Shown: positions 41,277 through 52,462 of the stretch, one piece after another | Layout of the letters: every line of letters begins with the position of its first letter | Position numbering within the stretch: position 1 is the stretch's first letter | Assembly (NCBI GenBank): GCA_963693365.1 | Contig: CAVNZM010000002.1 | Coordinates: 15,128,001-15,192,000, forward strand | From: Amoebidium appalachense | Lineage: Eukaryota > Ichthyosporea | Length of the DNA stretch: 64,000 nt | Direction: 5' to 3' | Program-made: the position numbers and the translations under genes | Notes under the pieces: generated by a model | The model's database searches: none | Seen by the model: only the letters and a program-made list of their open reading frames with translations | Told to the model about the DNA's origin: nothing

Positions 41277-43105
41277 GTCCACAAGTTCAAACTGCTCCAA
41301 AATGTGCGGTAGGATCTCAAGAAGTGGTCCGATTACTTTTGCGGCTGTGTCGTATTGGACTAGGTTGTCGATTAGAGTAAGGGCTAGGCGGAACTGTGAA
41401 GTGTGAACTTGGATTGCGTATGTGTTGGCGTAGAGGGTGTGAGGGCATTTGTAGGGCGGTTCATGCGGGTCGAGGGTGTGGAAGAGGGTCATGTTGGCGT
41501 AGCGGGCACCCGTGTTCGTTGCCCGGCACGTGGGACAGGACGCTGGGCCGGCCTGAGGATTGTACAAGTGCATTCTTTAGTGTTGTTCGAGTGCGCTTGA
41601 GTCAGACGTGTTGTTTTCTGAACACTACGTTTGGAACAAACTCCGTCACAACAAGTGCCCCCCTCAACCCACCCCCTCCCCCCCACCCCACCCCACCCCT
41701 TCACCCACCCCCCTCCCTATCCCCCCCCCCCCCCCCCCCCCCCCCCTCCCTCCCCCTAAACCCCCCTCCTCCCGGCCCCCTTCTTCCCCCCCCCTCGCCT
41801 CTCTCTCCAACACGGAAACACACAAAGTTAGACAGACACATGTACACAGACAAATACATACACGATTGCCATCTTATTTTTAGTCGATATAGGCTACCCC
41901 TAGGCCAAAGATCTCATGGACAGGACCCTTTTTCAGTCCAGGCAGGGTCACCCGATGACTAATGGGAAAAGGGAGGTTCATAGGGGCACCATGGGGGGGG
42001 GAGGGGGAGGGGGTGGGGTGGGGTGGGGGGGGGGACCAGCGTGTGCACCGCGGGGGAGCAGGGGGGAAGGGGGGAGGGGACCGCCAGAGGGGAAGGAGGG
42101 AAGGGGGAGAGGGGGGGGGAGGTGATTACAAAGGGGAAAGGGGGGGGGGGGGGGGGGGGGGGGGATGGGATATATATGCATACTATCTTCCTACGACTGT
42201 CCATAGCCTCTTTCTGCATGAGGGTGAAGTCTGCAACCAAGCGACGTGTCAGCTGCTCCACCGATCTCCCAAAGATGGGGTCGCAAAGAAGGGTGCAGAG
42301 GACGTCCACATTCTGGTCCGTTAGCCGGCTTGATTCCATTTTCTTGTTTAGGGCATCTAAACGACTTCCAAGTTGGGAAACATCGTGGAATACAGGCGCG
42401 CTTACCTCGGCGGTGGCTGTGCTTGGATCAATGCTTGTCAGCGTTTCGATATCCTCCAACAGTTGCTTGGCACCTGTTAAGGAACTCATTAGATGTTTGT
42501 TTGATAATGCAAAGTAGGTTTGCCATCTGTTACAAGACTAAATCTATGATATCCAACAAAGGAAAACTGAAGTAAGAAGGCATGAGTAACTAAATGCCTC
42601 CGAAAATATGTTACACCTGATTAGCTCAGCAACCCAAAGATCCGCTCACGCTGGGTGGGAGTTTCGTGTTTCTAATGATCACATGACCAGCTTTAGAGTA
42701 CCCAAACGATAAGGCAAGCGGAAAAATCATGTGCATGGAGGACATAACTTGCCTTACAGCTTCTACAGAAGCTATTGTGCAAGCACAGCTTGTACCATCG
42801 AAACACCACTACATAACTCGCAGCACCCAAGGTCTGAACGTCACTAGGTAAAGCACACATGGATTTAAATGCCAAGCATCATGATTCGGCTCCCTTTGCA
42901 ATTAGCAGCAACACCAGATCCACACACAGCCATCCACACCCACAGCAGAAACTTATTATTATTAAAATAAGAGCTCACAAACAAAAAACTCCGGAGACTT
43001 ACAGAATTTCGCTTGTCGTTCACGGTGCTCAGGTGCACGAGATTTTGGTGACTGCCGGCTAGGTTTGTAGACAAAACAGCGGTTTTCTTCGTTGGGTTCA
43101 GCCAT
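41277..43105 (-). pseudogene. Truncated paralogue of the CPxC/MYND family, 3 exons, no MYND
   Basis: In sense order the exons are 43105-43003, 42473-42184 and 41552-41277 (phases 1, 0, 0), giving 223 codons without a stop. Exon 1 starts MAEPNEENRC. Exon 2 is helical (LLEDIETL...LCTLLCDP...FTLMQKEAMDSRRK). Exon 3 starts AGPASCPTC and continues YKCPHTLY, so C137-x2-C140-x26-C167-x-H169 is intact. Similarity to the two full copies stops at FELVD (41277), where a possible donor GTGCAA runs into C-rich sequence. In the full copies this exon continues for about 300 more codons and ends in MYND, and nothing similar was found further on. It may be a gene fragment, a gene with unrecognised distant exons, or an active short form. 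A TATA-like TTTTATAA lies only about 12 bases before the ATG. Confidence 0.65.
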
Positions 43106-44564
43106 TGTGCAGTTATAAAAAGCATTTTGCCCAAGCCACGCTGCTTTTATAATTACTATTCTGGGTGGAACGACTGAGGCGCTATTTTTCAATACTCAGA
43201 AAGCCAACTAAACAAAGCGTTTACTGATGTCCACAAAAGACATGATCATGACAAGCTGCAGGCTACTCTTGCCGGACCCGATGTGCTGACTCAATCAAAA
43301 CGCAGCACAATATAAACTGAAAACTGTTTGGAAAAACTCCGCTAACTTGGTTACTCCCTTCTGCATGTTCATGTCGGCTTCACCAGCTACATATACAACA
43401 GGGAAAAAAGCTCCTACAAATAACAGGGAAGCCCCTGATGTTCTCAGTTGTTTGCACGCTTACTGCAGCTGATTCGAACTGAACAGCGGTTTGATCCGTA
43501 ACAGGTACCCTCGAAAACAGCGCATTAACTAATAAAGTAGAGGGGAAGAAAAGAAAATAATGAAGGGAAAAAAAGAGTCTACCAGAAAAGGTTGAAGGTT
43601 TGGATGTCAGAAGAGAAAACGGGAATCGTTCTGGGGCCCTCAAGACATAAGGTTTTGCCCGCTTCTGCAATTTTCCAATGGAGCGTCTTATGATTGGATC
43701 AATAGAGCTTATCTTAGCGCCATCAGCTAAGCTGCTTTCTGCGATACACATAATTATTCGGTAAAAAGATTCGTAATTTAAAACATTTTTTTTACCCATT
43801 TAGCAATTTAACAAGCCCCCCGTAAGGTGTCTTCTATCTGAAAATAAACCCCAACATTGCACCAAATTTCATATTTCAAGTTGTGAAGTCTACTCTTGTT
43901 GCGAATCCCACCTTCCTAATTTGGAACACAGGTAGAGGCGTGCGAATAGCTACATATCTCGTGGTCGTCTTCACATGAGAACGAAATGAAAAAAACCGAG
44001 TTCAAGTTGTCGTGTACTTCCCTCTGTTACTCGAACTTCACGACGGAGAGTAAGGGAGAGTTTGAAAAAAAAAAATATGTTAGAAAGTAGATGATTAACT
44101 ATTGAAAAGGAAAACGACGAAACCCCTCAGACTGTGCTTATGATCTTTTGATCTCTTTCACATGTTAAATTTTTTTACCTTTTCCCACTCAAGTTCAACG
44201 AATTATAGAGATCTAGGTCCGAGAGCCGGTTAGCTAGTTGAGCCTACAGAGCCTTGCTAAGCAGCACATCTCTCGGTTTGCGCGCTTGGTCTCTTCCCAC
44301 GTGCATATTTCGACACTTTTGGGAGCGTTACCCCTACTGGTTGATTCGCCCGTTTTCGTTTATTCCCCGAGAGCTTCACAACCACACATACTTCTCAGGG
44401 TTTCATTACAAGCTGTTATGGACTGCTTCCTCCAGTCTCTCTTCCTTTTCCTTTGCCTTTACTTCTATTTTCAAACATTTGTTCGTGCCGCCCGGTTATT
44501 TTTCGAGCCTGAAACTCAAGTAGACGAAAGAGGCTTTCAGGAAGAAGAAAACGTCGAAAGCACC
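43106..44564. promoter_or_regulatory. Shared spacer between two head-to-head paralogues
   Basis: About 1.46 kb of mainly unique, non-repetitive DNA separates the start of the minus-strand truncated copy from the plus-strand full copy. It probably holds both promoters. An open frame at 43380-43799 (-) has no recognisable features. The frame before the chosen ATG at 44565 stays open back to 44238, so an earlier start of the plus-strand gene is possible. Confidence 0.5.
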
Positions 44565-44584
44565 ATGTCAGAACAACGTAAGCT

Positions 44585-44620
<36 letters not shown>

Positions 44621-45949
44621 TTAAACACACACCCACTCACTCACCCAACCCAACTACCCGTCCATCGAACCCGCACACACATACGCTCCAAAACTCTTTA
44701 TACGCACTACACTCTGTAACACACCAACCACCACGGTGATCATGACCGTGCACCACCACCGCCATTGTTCATCACCACCACAACCTCCCTCCCCTCCCTC
44801 CCCCCCTTCCCCCCCCCCCCCCCCCCCCCCTCCCTATCTTTACAAGGGCAAAAAACCCCTTCCTTGAAAAAGAAAGAAGAAAGAAAAATGTGTACACTTG
44901 TGTTCACAAAGTACTTTAAAAAACACCCTACATAGTTTGCCACCGGAGGCTCCCCTTCCTCCGGTCCTCAGACTGGCAGTATACGAGTACTCTCGGTGTC
45001 ACTTATTTGTCTCTTTGGTCTTGTGCATCCCTACAAGACAATGTCATCATTGTGCAGCTGGTGCATTAAAAGAATGAAGCTGGTCCCTCTCCCCTCCAAC
45101 ACCCCCCCCCCCCCCCCCCTCCCCTCTCCCCCCCTCTCGCTCTCCATCTCTCCACCTCTTGACCCGCCACCCCCTGGGCCCCCCACACCCCCCACCCCCG
45201 GCCCACCTTTTATTTAAACTCCCCCCCCCCCCCCTCCCCCTCCTCCCCCGCGCCCCGCCCCGCCCGCTTTCTTTCCACATGACCACACCCCTAACAGTTG
45301 CATACCTCTACACATTTCTCAGAGCGCGAAGAGATCACCGCATCCGCCTGTGTTATCAACGTTGCCCTTGGTATTCTCTGCAGCGCAGACATGTCCAGGT
45401 CCTCCCCCACAGCCGCGGACGCTGCACGAGCAAACCTCTCTGCGAAACATGCATGCCAGGCACTGTGCAAGTGTTCCAGCTATAACAGGTTGCTCCAACA
45501 GGAGCTCCTTTGCATTCTACTTAACGGTAACAGCAAGGAATACTCCTTTCAGACATGGTGTGCCAGCATCTGTATCGATCTGAAGCAAGATCTGGACGAT
45601 TTGGTCGTGGAGGTTGCACGAAGGAGAAAAGAGGTACAGTACTGGTGTCAAGACCCCCCCCCCCCCCCCCCCCCCCCCCCTTCTCAGAGGCTTCGAAGCG
45701 ACGAATATGCTTGCCCCTTCCCCCCCCCCCCCCCCCCCTCCACCGCACACCACCAGCTCTCACAGCACCTCCCCAAAGCAGCGACGTATGTGACTTGTTT
45801 CAATGCTGTAGCCCTTGTTTCCAGTTGAAAATTACTCTCCCTCCTCCCCCTTCCCCCCTCCCCCAACATGTACAGACATTATCCATTTGGTATAGCATGC
45901 GTAGGTGACCGAAAGCCCTTTTCAATCACCTCTCCCTCCTTATATATAT

Positions 45950-46040
<91 letters not shown>

Positions 46041-46285
46041 CGCTCACTCCTCCCAAACCCCCTCCTCCCCTCCCCTCTCTCCCCATCGTACCCTTTCCCT
46101 TCTTTCCCACTGCCTGCTATTAAAGGCAAATACCCTTTTAAAGTTTTTTCGTCACTGGGACATTTACTTGCTCAACGGTTATCTGCATTGCCCATGCATG
46201 CTGCAGTGTATTTGCCCTTCGGCCCATCTAGATGTGTAAACCTCTTCCCCCCCCCCCCCCCCCCCCGCCCCCCCCTCCCCCCTCC

Positions 46286-46316
<31 letters not shown>

Positions 46317-46502
46317 AGAAAAAAAAAACAAAAAAAAAACAGTAACAACCAAAACAACAAAAAATGTTTTGTTTACATGGTAAGAGAATTGGACCATCTA
46401 CTTGGGCTTTCTTTCAACGAAAGTTTTGAGTCAGACCGTGCAGTAGTGCATTGCAGTAACAGTTAGGGTCACAATCATCTCCCTTTGCCCCTCTCTCCCC
46501 CC

Positions 46503-46539
<37 letters not shown>

Positions 46540-46672
46540 CCCTCCCCCCCCCCCCCCCCCTCGTCCCTCTCGGCGCGGCCCCCTCCCGCCATTACAGCAT
46601 AGATCGATGATGCACACACGCCTTACACACGGGACGCACATACACACACACACACGCACATACACACGCTGG

Positions 46673-46707
<35 letters not shown>

Positions 46708-48676
46708 GTGGCACACACACACACACACACACTATACACACACACACACACACACACCAACACTCTACCCCATTTCCGTATCAAATTATGACCCCCACCC
46801 CACAGTCCGGCCCCGCTGTCTGCCCCCACTGCGGTAGCCACGACATCAAAACCAAATACTCGTCCCTCGGACTTCTGGAAGTGCAAGGAATGATCAAACC
46901 CCCCCGCTTGTGCACCCATTCCTTGTACCAAGACCCCGCAAAAATCGAAATTTCAAGTGCCCGCTTTCTCCTCTTTGCCCACATGGTGTTCTGTTTCCAC
47001 GACCTTCCAGCGTTCCTGCCTGTAATCCTCGATTTTGACGAAGCCGTTGCGCCTTTAATAGAGCATTTTGATTGGTTGAGCCCCGCAATCGGTCACGTGC
47101 TCATGCAAGCGGCGGCTAAAATCATCGCCAACTATGGTGCAAATATGTTTGGAGACAATAAAAACAGGTTGCTCGCAGTAGCTAGAGACCGTCTTTCTCA
47201 GAGTCTCACGGTACCAACCAACGGTGAAAGAGGCGAAGAAATCTCAAAAATCGCACCGTATTGCGAAGTCTTTTCCCACATTACCATGCGCGGTGAATCG
47301 CACGAATTTATTGAAGAGTATATGCGCAGCAATGCAAACTCGGCGAAAACCGCACAGGAATTCCTTATAACGGCGAGAAACATGTATACCGCTATCCAAC
47401 TGCAAGCACGGGAAAAGAACGTTTCGATGGGTGCGATCCTCCAATCAATGGACCCCCAAAACAACCGATACGGAAGTTTCATTCAGATGGTTGCGGCGTA
47501 TATCACGTGGTTGGAGATAGGTGCAAGACACCACACCATTGCTCACCTTCCATATCCAGGAAAGAACACAACGATTGAAAAGGAAGCTGCGATGCATACA
47601 GACACCTTAGCAACCACATACCTCATCATGAACGAAACGGGGGAAGAGAAAACTGGCGGTGTTGTTTCCGTGGCTTGAGGTGGCGGTAGCAGGAGAAACG
47701 TGGGGAAGGGTGCTGTTGATGGGGGTGGATGGGGACAAGATGGGTGTGATTCAGAACAAGAAAAACACACAGAGTGCAAAGACACCACCAGAGAAAAAGA
47801 AGGGGAAAGAAGTCGGGGATGCGATAACTCGCTGTGTGGGCGGAGAGGTGGCAGAGGGAAATTGTGCGCAGTGTGGAGGTGTGCCTGGAGGGCTGCAGGT
47901 GTGTGGGGGCTGCCGGTTGGTGGCCTACTGCGGCCGCAACTGCCAAAAGGCCCACTGGCGGGCTGGCCACAAGGCGGAGTGCCAGCCACGGGGTAGGGGC
48001 ACACAGCCACACACAGCAGTGGCACACGCACAAGCACACACAGGCACACACACAGCCACATACAGGCACGTGCAGGCACACACAAGCACAGGCACAGGCA
48101 CACACACAGCCACATACAAGCACATGCAGGCGCACACAGGCACAGGCACAGGCACGCACACAGCCACACACAGGCATGGACAGGCACTGTGACACACACA
48201 CACATACAGGCACAGGCACCCACTGGCACAGGGACATGCATAGGCACAGGCGCATACGCATAATCACACACATGCAAAAATACATGCACACCGTGAGGTA
48301 AACTGGCATAGGCACACACAGGCACAGGCAAAGGCACGTGTACGTATATACACTGTCACGTACAGGTGCACGTCAGGCGCACATTTGCAGGCACACTAGC
48401 TATGTCAAACACGAGAATACGCACAGTGTGACAGGCACACGACAGGACCGGTGCTCTTGTACGGGCACACATATACCGTACTGGCGCAAGCACAGGCAAA
48501 ATGTTTACACACAAGCAGAGGCAAAATGTGCCTCATATGATGGCACCCGCCTTAGGGTGATTCCACTGAGTAAATGGAGCAAAACAAGACTCCCACCATT
48601 GTAAATACTAAATATGGCAATTTCTTTCCTTGCAGACGCCTCGGCGGTGCCACAGCGGCTACCGAAAGGGGCATGA
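44565..48676 (+). CDS. CPxC/MYND family protein, full copy A, 4 exons, one apparent frameshift
   Basis: Exons: 44565-44577, 45323-45633, 46806-47992 and 48636-48676, with phases 1, 0, 1. Exon 1 encodes only MSEQ plus one base. Exon 2 is helical and Cys-containing. Exon 3 opens SGPAVCPHCGSHD and carries C114-x2-C117-x26-C144-x-H146, then about 300 residues of predicted helix. It ends in a MYND finger at 461-500: CAQC...CGGC...YCGRNCQKAHW...H...C. The last exon adds a short tail, DASAVPQRLPKGA. Within exon 3 the frame must change once between 47632 and 47675, for example by one extra base in G5 (47639-47643) or A4 (47649-47652); the same-frame reading stops at 47676. Allowing this, the product is 516 aa. 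MYND fingers bind proline-rich protein partners. A cytosolic or nuclear adaptor role is likely but unproven. Confidence 0.87.
45954..46037. repeat. (CT)n of about 42 units in intron 2 of copy A
   Basis: A pure CT array after a short TA run. The C runs of the same intron are at about 45655-45680, 45721-45738 and 46247-46306. Confidence 0.9.
47639..47652 (+). other. Probable one-base frameshift in exon 3 of copy A
   Basis: The frame of the large N-terminal part ends at TGA 47676-47678. The frame holding LFPWLEV and the MYND finger is open from 47632. In copy B the equivalent residues (IFPWLEV) are in one unbroken frame. The G5 and A4 runs here are the simplest sites. Confidence 0.8.
47993..48330. 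repeat. Minisatellite of GGCACA/CACACAGGC units in intron 3 of copy A
   Basis: Irregular units of 6-12 bases (GGCACACACA, AGGCACAGGC, AGCCACATAC) fill the first 340 bases of the intron. The equivalent intron of copy B, read in its sense direction, starts with the same kind of repeat. Confidence 0.8.
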
Positions 48677-49592
48677 GGGGAGTTCACGCAGCAAGACGCT
48701 CACCAGCGGCCCAATTATGGGAACATTACCATAATTATGTGATACGAGCAGCTATTTGTGTACTAATAGTCAAACCACCAAACTATAAATGAAATTTCCA
48801 ACCAGTTTAGGGTGTTAAACACCAGCGAATTGAATCTTCAATGGCAGTAGCGCGCGCCGCCTTAATAGCACGTGCACAACATGAATAACTGTGATATTTC
48901 TACTTTTTTCGTTGTTTTACTATAATTGGAAGTTTTCATGTGGTGAAAGTTTGTTAGTTTTAATCCGAACTTGTGAAGAATGCCAGTGGTCGAGTAACAT
49001 TAGCTTGGGGAAATCCCTGGGTTTGCAGATTACATACATAATGAACTTACGGCCACACACACACACAGACACACACACACACACACACACCCACACACCC
49101 ACTCACCCCCACACACACACACAAACACACACCCTCTAATATTATATCTCACCTTTTTTCAGTAAAATCTTGCAGATTGCAAATTTTGCTCACTTCAACA
49201 CGTGCATCCTCGATTACCCTATGTACCTTCAATCGTAGATACGATTGAGCCACAGTATGCAACCGTGCTGGAATAAATTTGATTACACTTGTGTATCACA
49301 AGTAATGGGATGTCGGTGAATGTGAAGCAGGGCAACTTCAGCTCAAGATGATGGTGATTAGGGGGGGGGGGGGGGGGGAGGGGAGGGGGGGGGGGGGGAG
49401 GATTTTGCAAAAGAGAGTGTGAGCCAGTGAGTGAGGGAGAGAGAGAGAGTGTGTGTGTGCTGGTAGGAAGGGGGCTCTCAGCTTGAGGGGAAGGGGGGGA
49501 GGGGGGGGGGGGGGGGACTCGGGGGGTTGTCTTTGGAGGGTGGGGGGAAGGGGGGGGGGGGGGGGGGGGGACTCGGGGGGTTGTTGGTTTGG

Positions 49593-49650
<58 letters not shown>

Positions 49651-49785
49651 TATGTACAGAGTGAAGGTGAGGGAGGGCATGAGCCTAGGCCTGATCGATA
49701 TTGGTTGGGTGGGTGGGTGGTGACGGTGGTGGTGCATGCGGTGATGATCATTGGTTGGTTGGTAGGCCGGAGAGGGGGGAGGGCA

Positions 49786-49831
<46 letters not shown>

Positions 49832-50025
49832 AGGGAGGGTCGGGAGGAGCCTCGGAGGAGGCCTAGGGGAGGGGTCCGTGTGGAGGTGCAGGGTAGGCAG
49901 ATGGGAACAACAATTTACTAGATTTAAAGGAAAGAAAGTCAAAAATTAGGCGATTGTGCAAGTGAGTGTGCGTAGGTGCGCATATAATTCAATGATTATC
50001 GCCCGCCTTAAACCAACCTCCCGGA
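48677..50025. other. Convergent intergenic region with G runs
   Basis: It follows the end of copy A. Contents: unique DNA to 49050, CA repeats at 49050-49130, unique DNA to 49360, then G runs at about 49361-49400, 49540-49570, 49597-49649 and 49790-49830. No exon recognised. Confidence 0.6.
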
Positions 50026-50786
50026 CTACCATTTTAGACCCGATCGAGGGTGATCCGATCGAGGATAAAAAATGGGCCTGGCGCGGCTTATGAATCTCTC
50101 GAATCTATCGATCGTAAATGATTCGTAATTACGCAATCGAAGGCGTGACGTAAAAAGAGGCCCAGATGACGTCACAACCTCGTTTGCGTAATTATGATCT
50201 TATTATTATGTATTTGTAGTTATGGACTCGATTAATAAACCAGGTTGTGTATGTAGTGGTGAGTGTTGTGGTGTTTGTTGGTATAGGTGTACTTGTGCAG
50301 TTAACTCGAATGTGTTTTGTAGTGGCACATAAATCCCAGGCTAAGCTAATAGGTGCTCTTGACTGCCGGTAGTGGTAACAGACGTAGGCCCTCCTGAGTG
50401 ATTACGTGGTACGCTGGAGGCTCACACGATGATATTTGTATCTCTCATAGTATCGATGAGTGTAACTGCAGCCATACTGCAATTGAACTTCCTACATTTT
50501 TTTCATCGGGTTTATTTATACTAGACAGCTACATATCCGTCACGAGAAACTTTTCGCAGCAAAAAACGTGTGACTGGGCATCAAAAATGATCAAATGTGG
50601 TCCGTGGCGCACGTGCTCACTTTTCCCTTTTATCGCTTGCTTCCGGCCTGGTTGAAGCTGTGGTTTTCTTGCAAATACAGTTTTATAATTATTACATATA
50701 TAGATAGATTCGAGAGATTCACAAGCCGCGCCAGGCCCATTGGAAATCCTCGATCTGATCGACCTTGATCGTGTCTAAAATGGTAG
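50026..50786. mobile_element. MITE-like DNA transposon, 761 bp, 84-bp terminal inverted repeats
   Basis: Left end 50026-50109 and right end 50703-50786 are inverted copies that match at about 74 of 84 positions. They start CTACCATTTTAGAC and share AATGGGCCTGGCGCGGCTT and GAATCTCTCGAATCTATC. The roughly 590-bp interior has no transposase or long open frame, so the element is non-autonomous. I see no clear target-site duplication: the left flank ends CCCGGA and the right flank starts ATACGG. The superfamily is unassigned. Confidence 0.85.
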
Positions 50787-51001
50787 ATACGGACCTTGCT
50801 TTAAAATAGGCATAACCTGTCCTGCAGAGAGCAGGCACGAATGGAATCTATGTGTAACTGGGTGACCGATACCGTGAGCACACACGTGTGTTAGATGGCA
50901 GCACGTGATTCCCCGTATGTATGCACGGTGTTTGAGTTGGTGTGTGTCCTAGCTACTAGTAGGGTTTTGGTGACAAGGTGGTCGTGGGGGGTTTTTTTTT
51001 T

Positions 51002-51075
<74 letters not shown>

Positions 51076-51909
51076 GAAGGCATAAGCAGAACTGTAGATA
51101 GGTAAGATAGGTAGACTGTTCAACTAAGCTAGTGTTTCATTTGATATGTGACGTGCACACATGGTGAATCGACCAACGATCAGTGCGAGTAATTACATAT
51201 TGGTATGGGATAAACTGCCTAAAAAACAACTGTTATTCCGTGGTCTTGGAAAGATCATACTTGATTTCATCTATTTGGGCCACACATCAACCGAATGAAA
51301 CAGACACACATTGTGTAAGTGGGTGGGTCTGGGGTTACATATCCACCTAGCCCCCGATTTGTATGTGCGTGTGGAAGTGCATGTTTGTACCCTTCCGGCT
51401 AATCAAAAAAAAAAGGCATACCATTCTAAGCTTTAAATACTTTAACAGACAACAAATCGAATCGAAGGGAAACCTACTCTTACATACATACACATACAGA
51501 ATCTGCCCCTGCCCCCCCCCCCCCCCCCCGCGCCGCGGACGCCCCAGGTCCCCCCGACATTCCTACCGTCAAGTGCCTACACGAACGGAAATACATCTAA
51601 AAATACATTAAAGCTAACATAGTGATGTGTGTTGTATCGTCAGCTGTGCTTGCCGGTGCATACTTTGCAATTTTATGTGTGTGTATGTGTGTGTACACGC
51701 ACACGTGTCTCTGAGTGTGTGGATGTGAGTGAGTGTGTTGTGGGCAAGTATACATGTGTGCACGGGCGCACATGTTAAAAGTGCACGTAGATCTGCGTCT
51801 ATGTGTGCATGTATGTGTTTGTTGTCTGCTGTATAGCACAAAATCCTAATGCCCAGCAAATTTCATAGCATATCTCATCTCAACACCCGGGCCACTCCTT
51901 GCAGATAGC
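50787..51909. other. Intergenic region downstream of copy B
   Basis: Unique DNA with a (GT)n plus G run at about 51012-51074 and a short C run at 51510-51529. No exon recognised before the terminal exon of copy B. Confidence 0.55.
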
Positions 51910-52029
51910 TCAGGGCTTGGATGCGTTGTCTGTGGGTGTTTTTTGGTATGGGTCAGCATAGGTGATTAGTGCTCTTCCTTCTTTGTTTTCCATTGTATTT
52001 CTTATTTCCTTCTCATTCCTATTCTTCCC

Positions 52030-52060
<31 letters not shown>

Positions 52061-52431
52061 ATTTTCCTTTTATTTTGTGTGTGTGTAAGGAGGGGGGAGG
52101 GGGGGGGGGGAGGGGGGGGGGGGAGGGGGTGAGGGGAGGGAGGGGGGAGGGATGCAGGATACAAGACAAAGGCGGCAGGAAAGGGTGGGTGGGTGGGGGA
52201 GGGGGGAGGGGGGGAGGGGGGGAGCATCTCGCAGTGCAGATCATTCACACATGCATCTCTGTGTTGATGAGTAGGCAAAGGTGCCTATGTGGGGTTCTTT
52301 GCTTGCATTCACATGTACACGTCCCCCACGAATGCTTGTGTGTGCATGTGTGCACCTGTGTGCCCCCATCTGTGACCGTCTGTGCCTGTGCCTGTGCCTG
52401 TGTGTGTGTGTGTGACTGTGTGTGTGTGACT

Positions 52432-52462
<31 letters not shown>

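Noticed and set aside
43380-43799. 139-codon minus-strand open frame in the spacer between paralogues
   Set aside because: No domain, no similarity to the neighbours and no splice or promoter support. It could be chance in non-repetitive DNA.
50398-50655. 85-codon open frame inside the MITE
   Set aside because: It is short, has no transposase motifs and begins from a non-ATG codon. MITE interiors are usually non-coding.
52220-52258. Alternative last exon of copy B (acceptor CACAG, then GATGCATGTGTGA)
   Set aside because: It is in phase and cannot be excluded. The exon at 51929-51910 begins with D-x-A-S like the last exon of copy A and was preferred.
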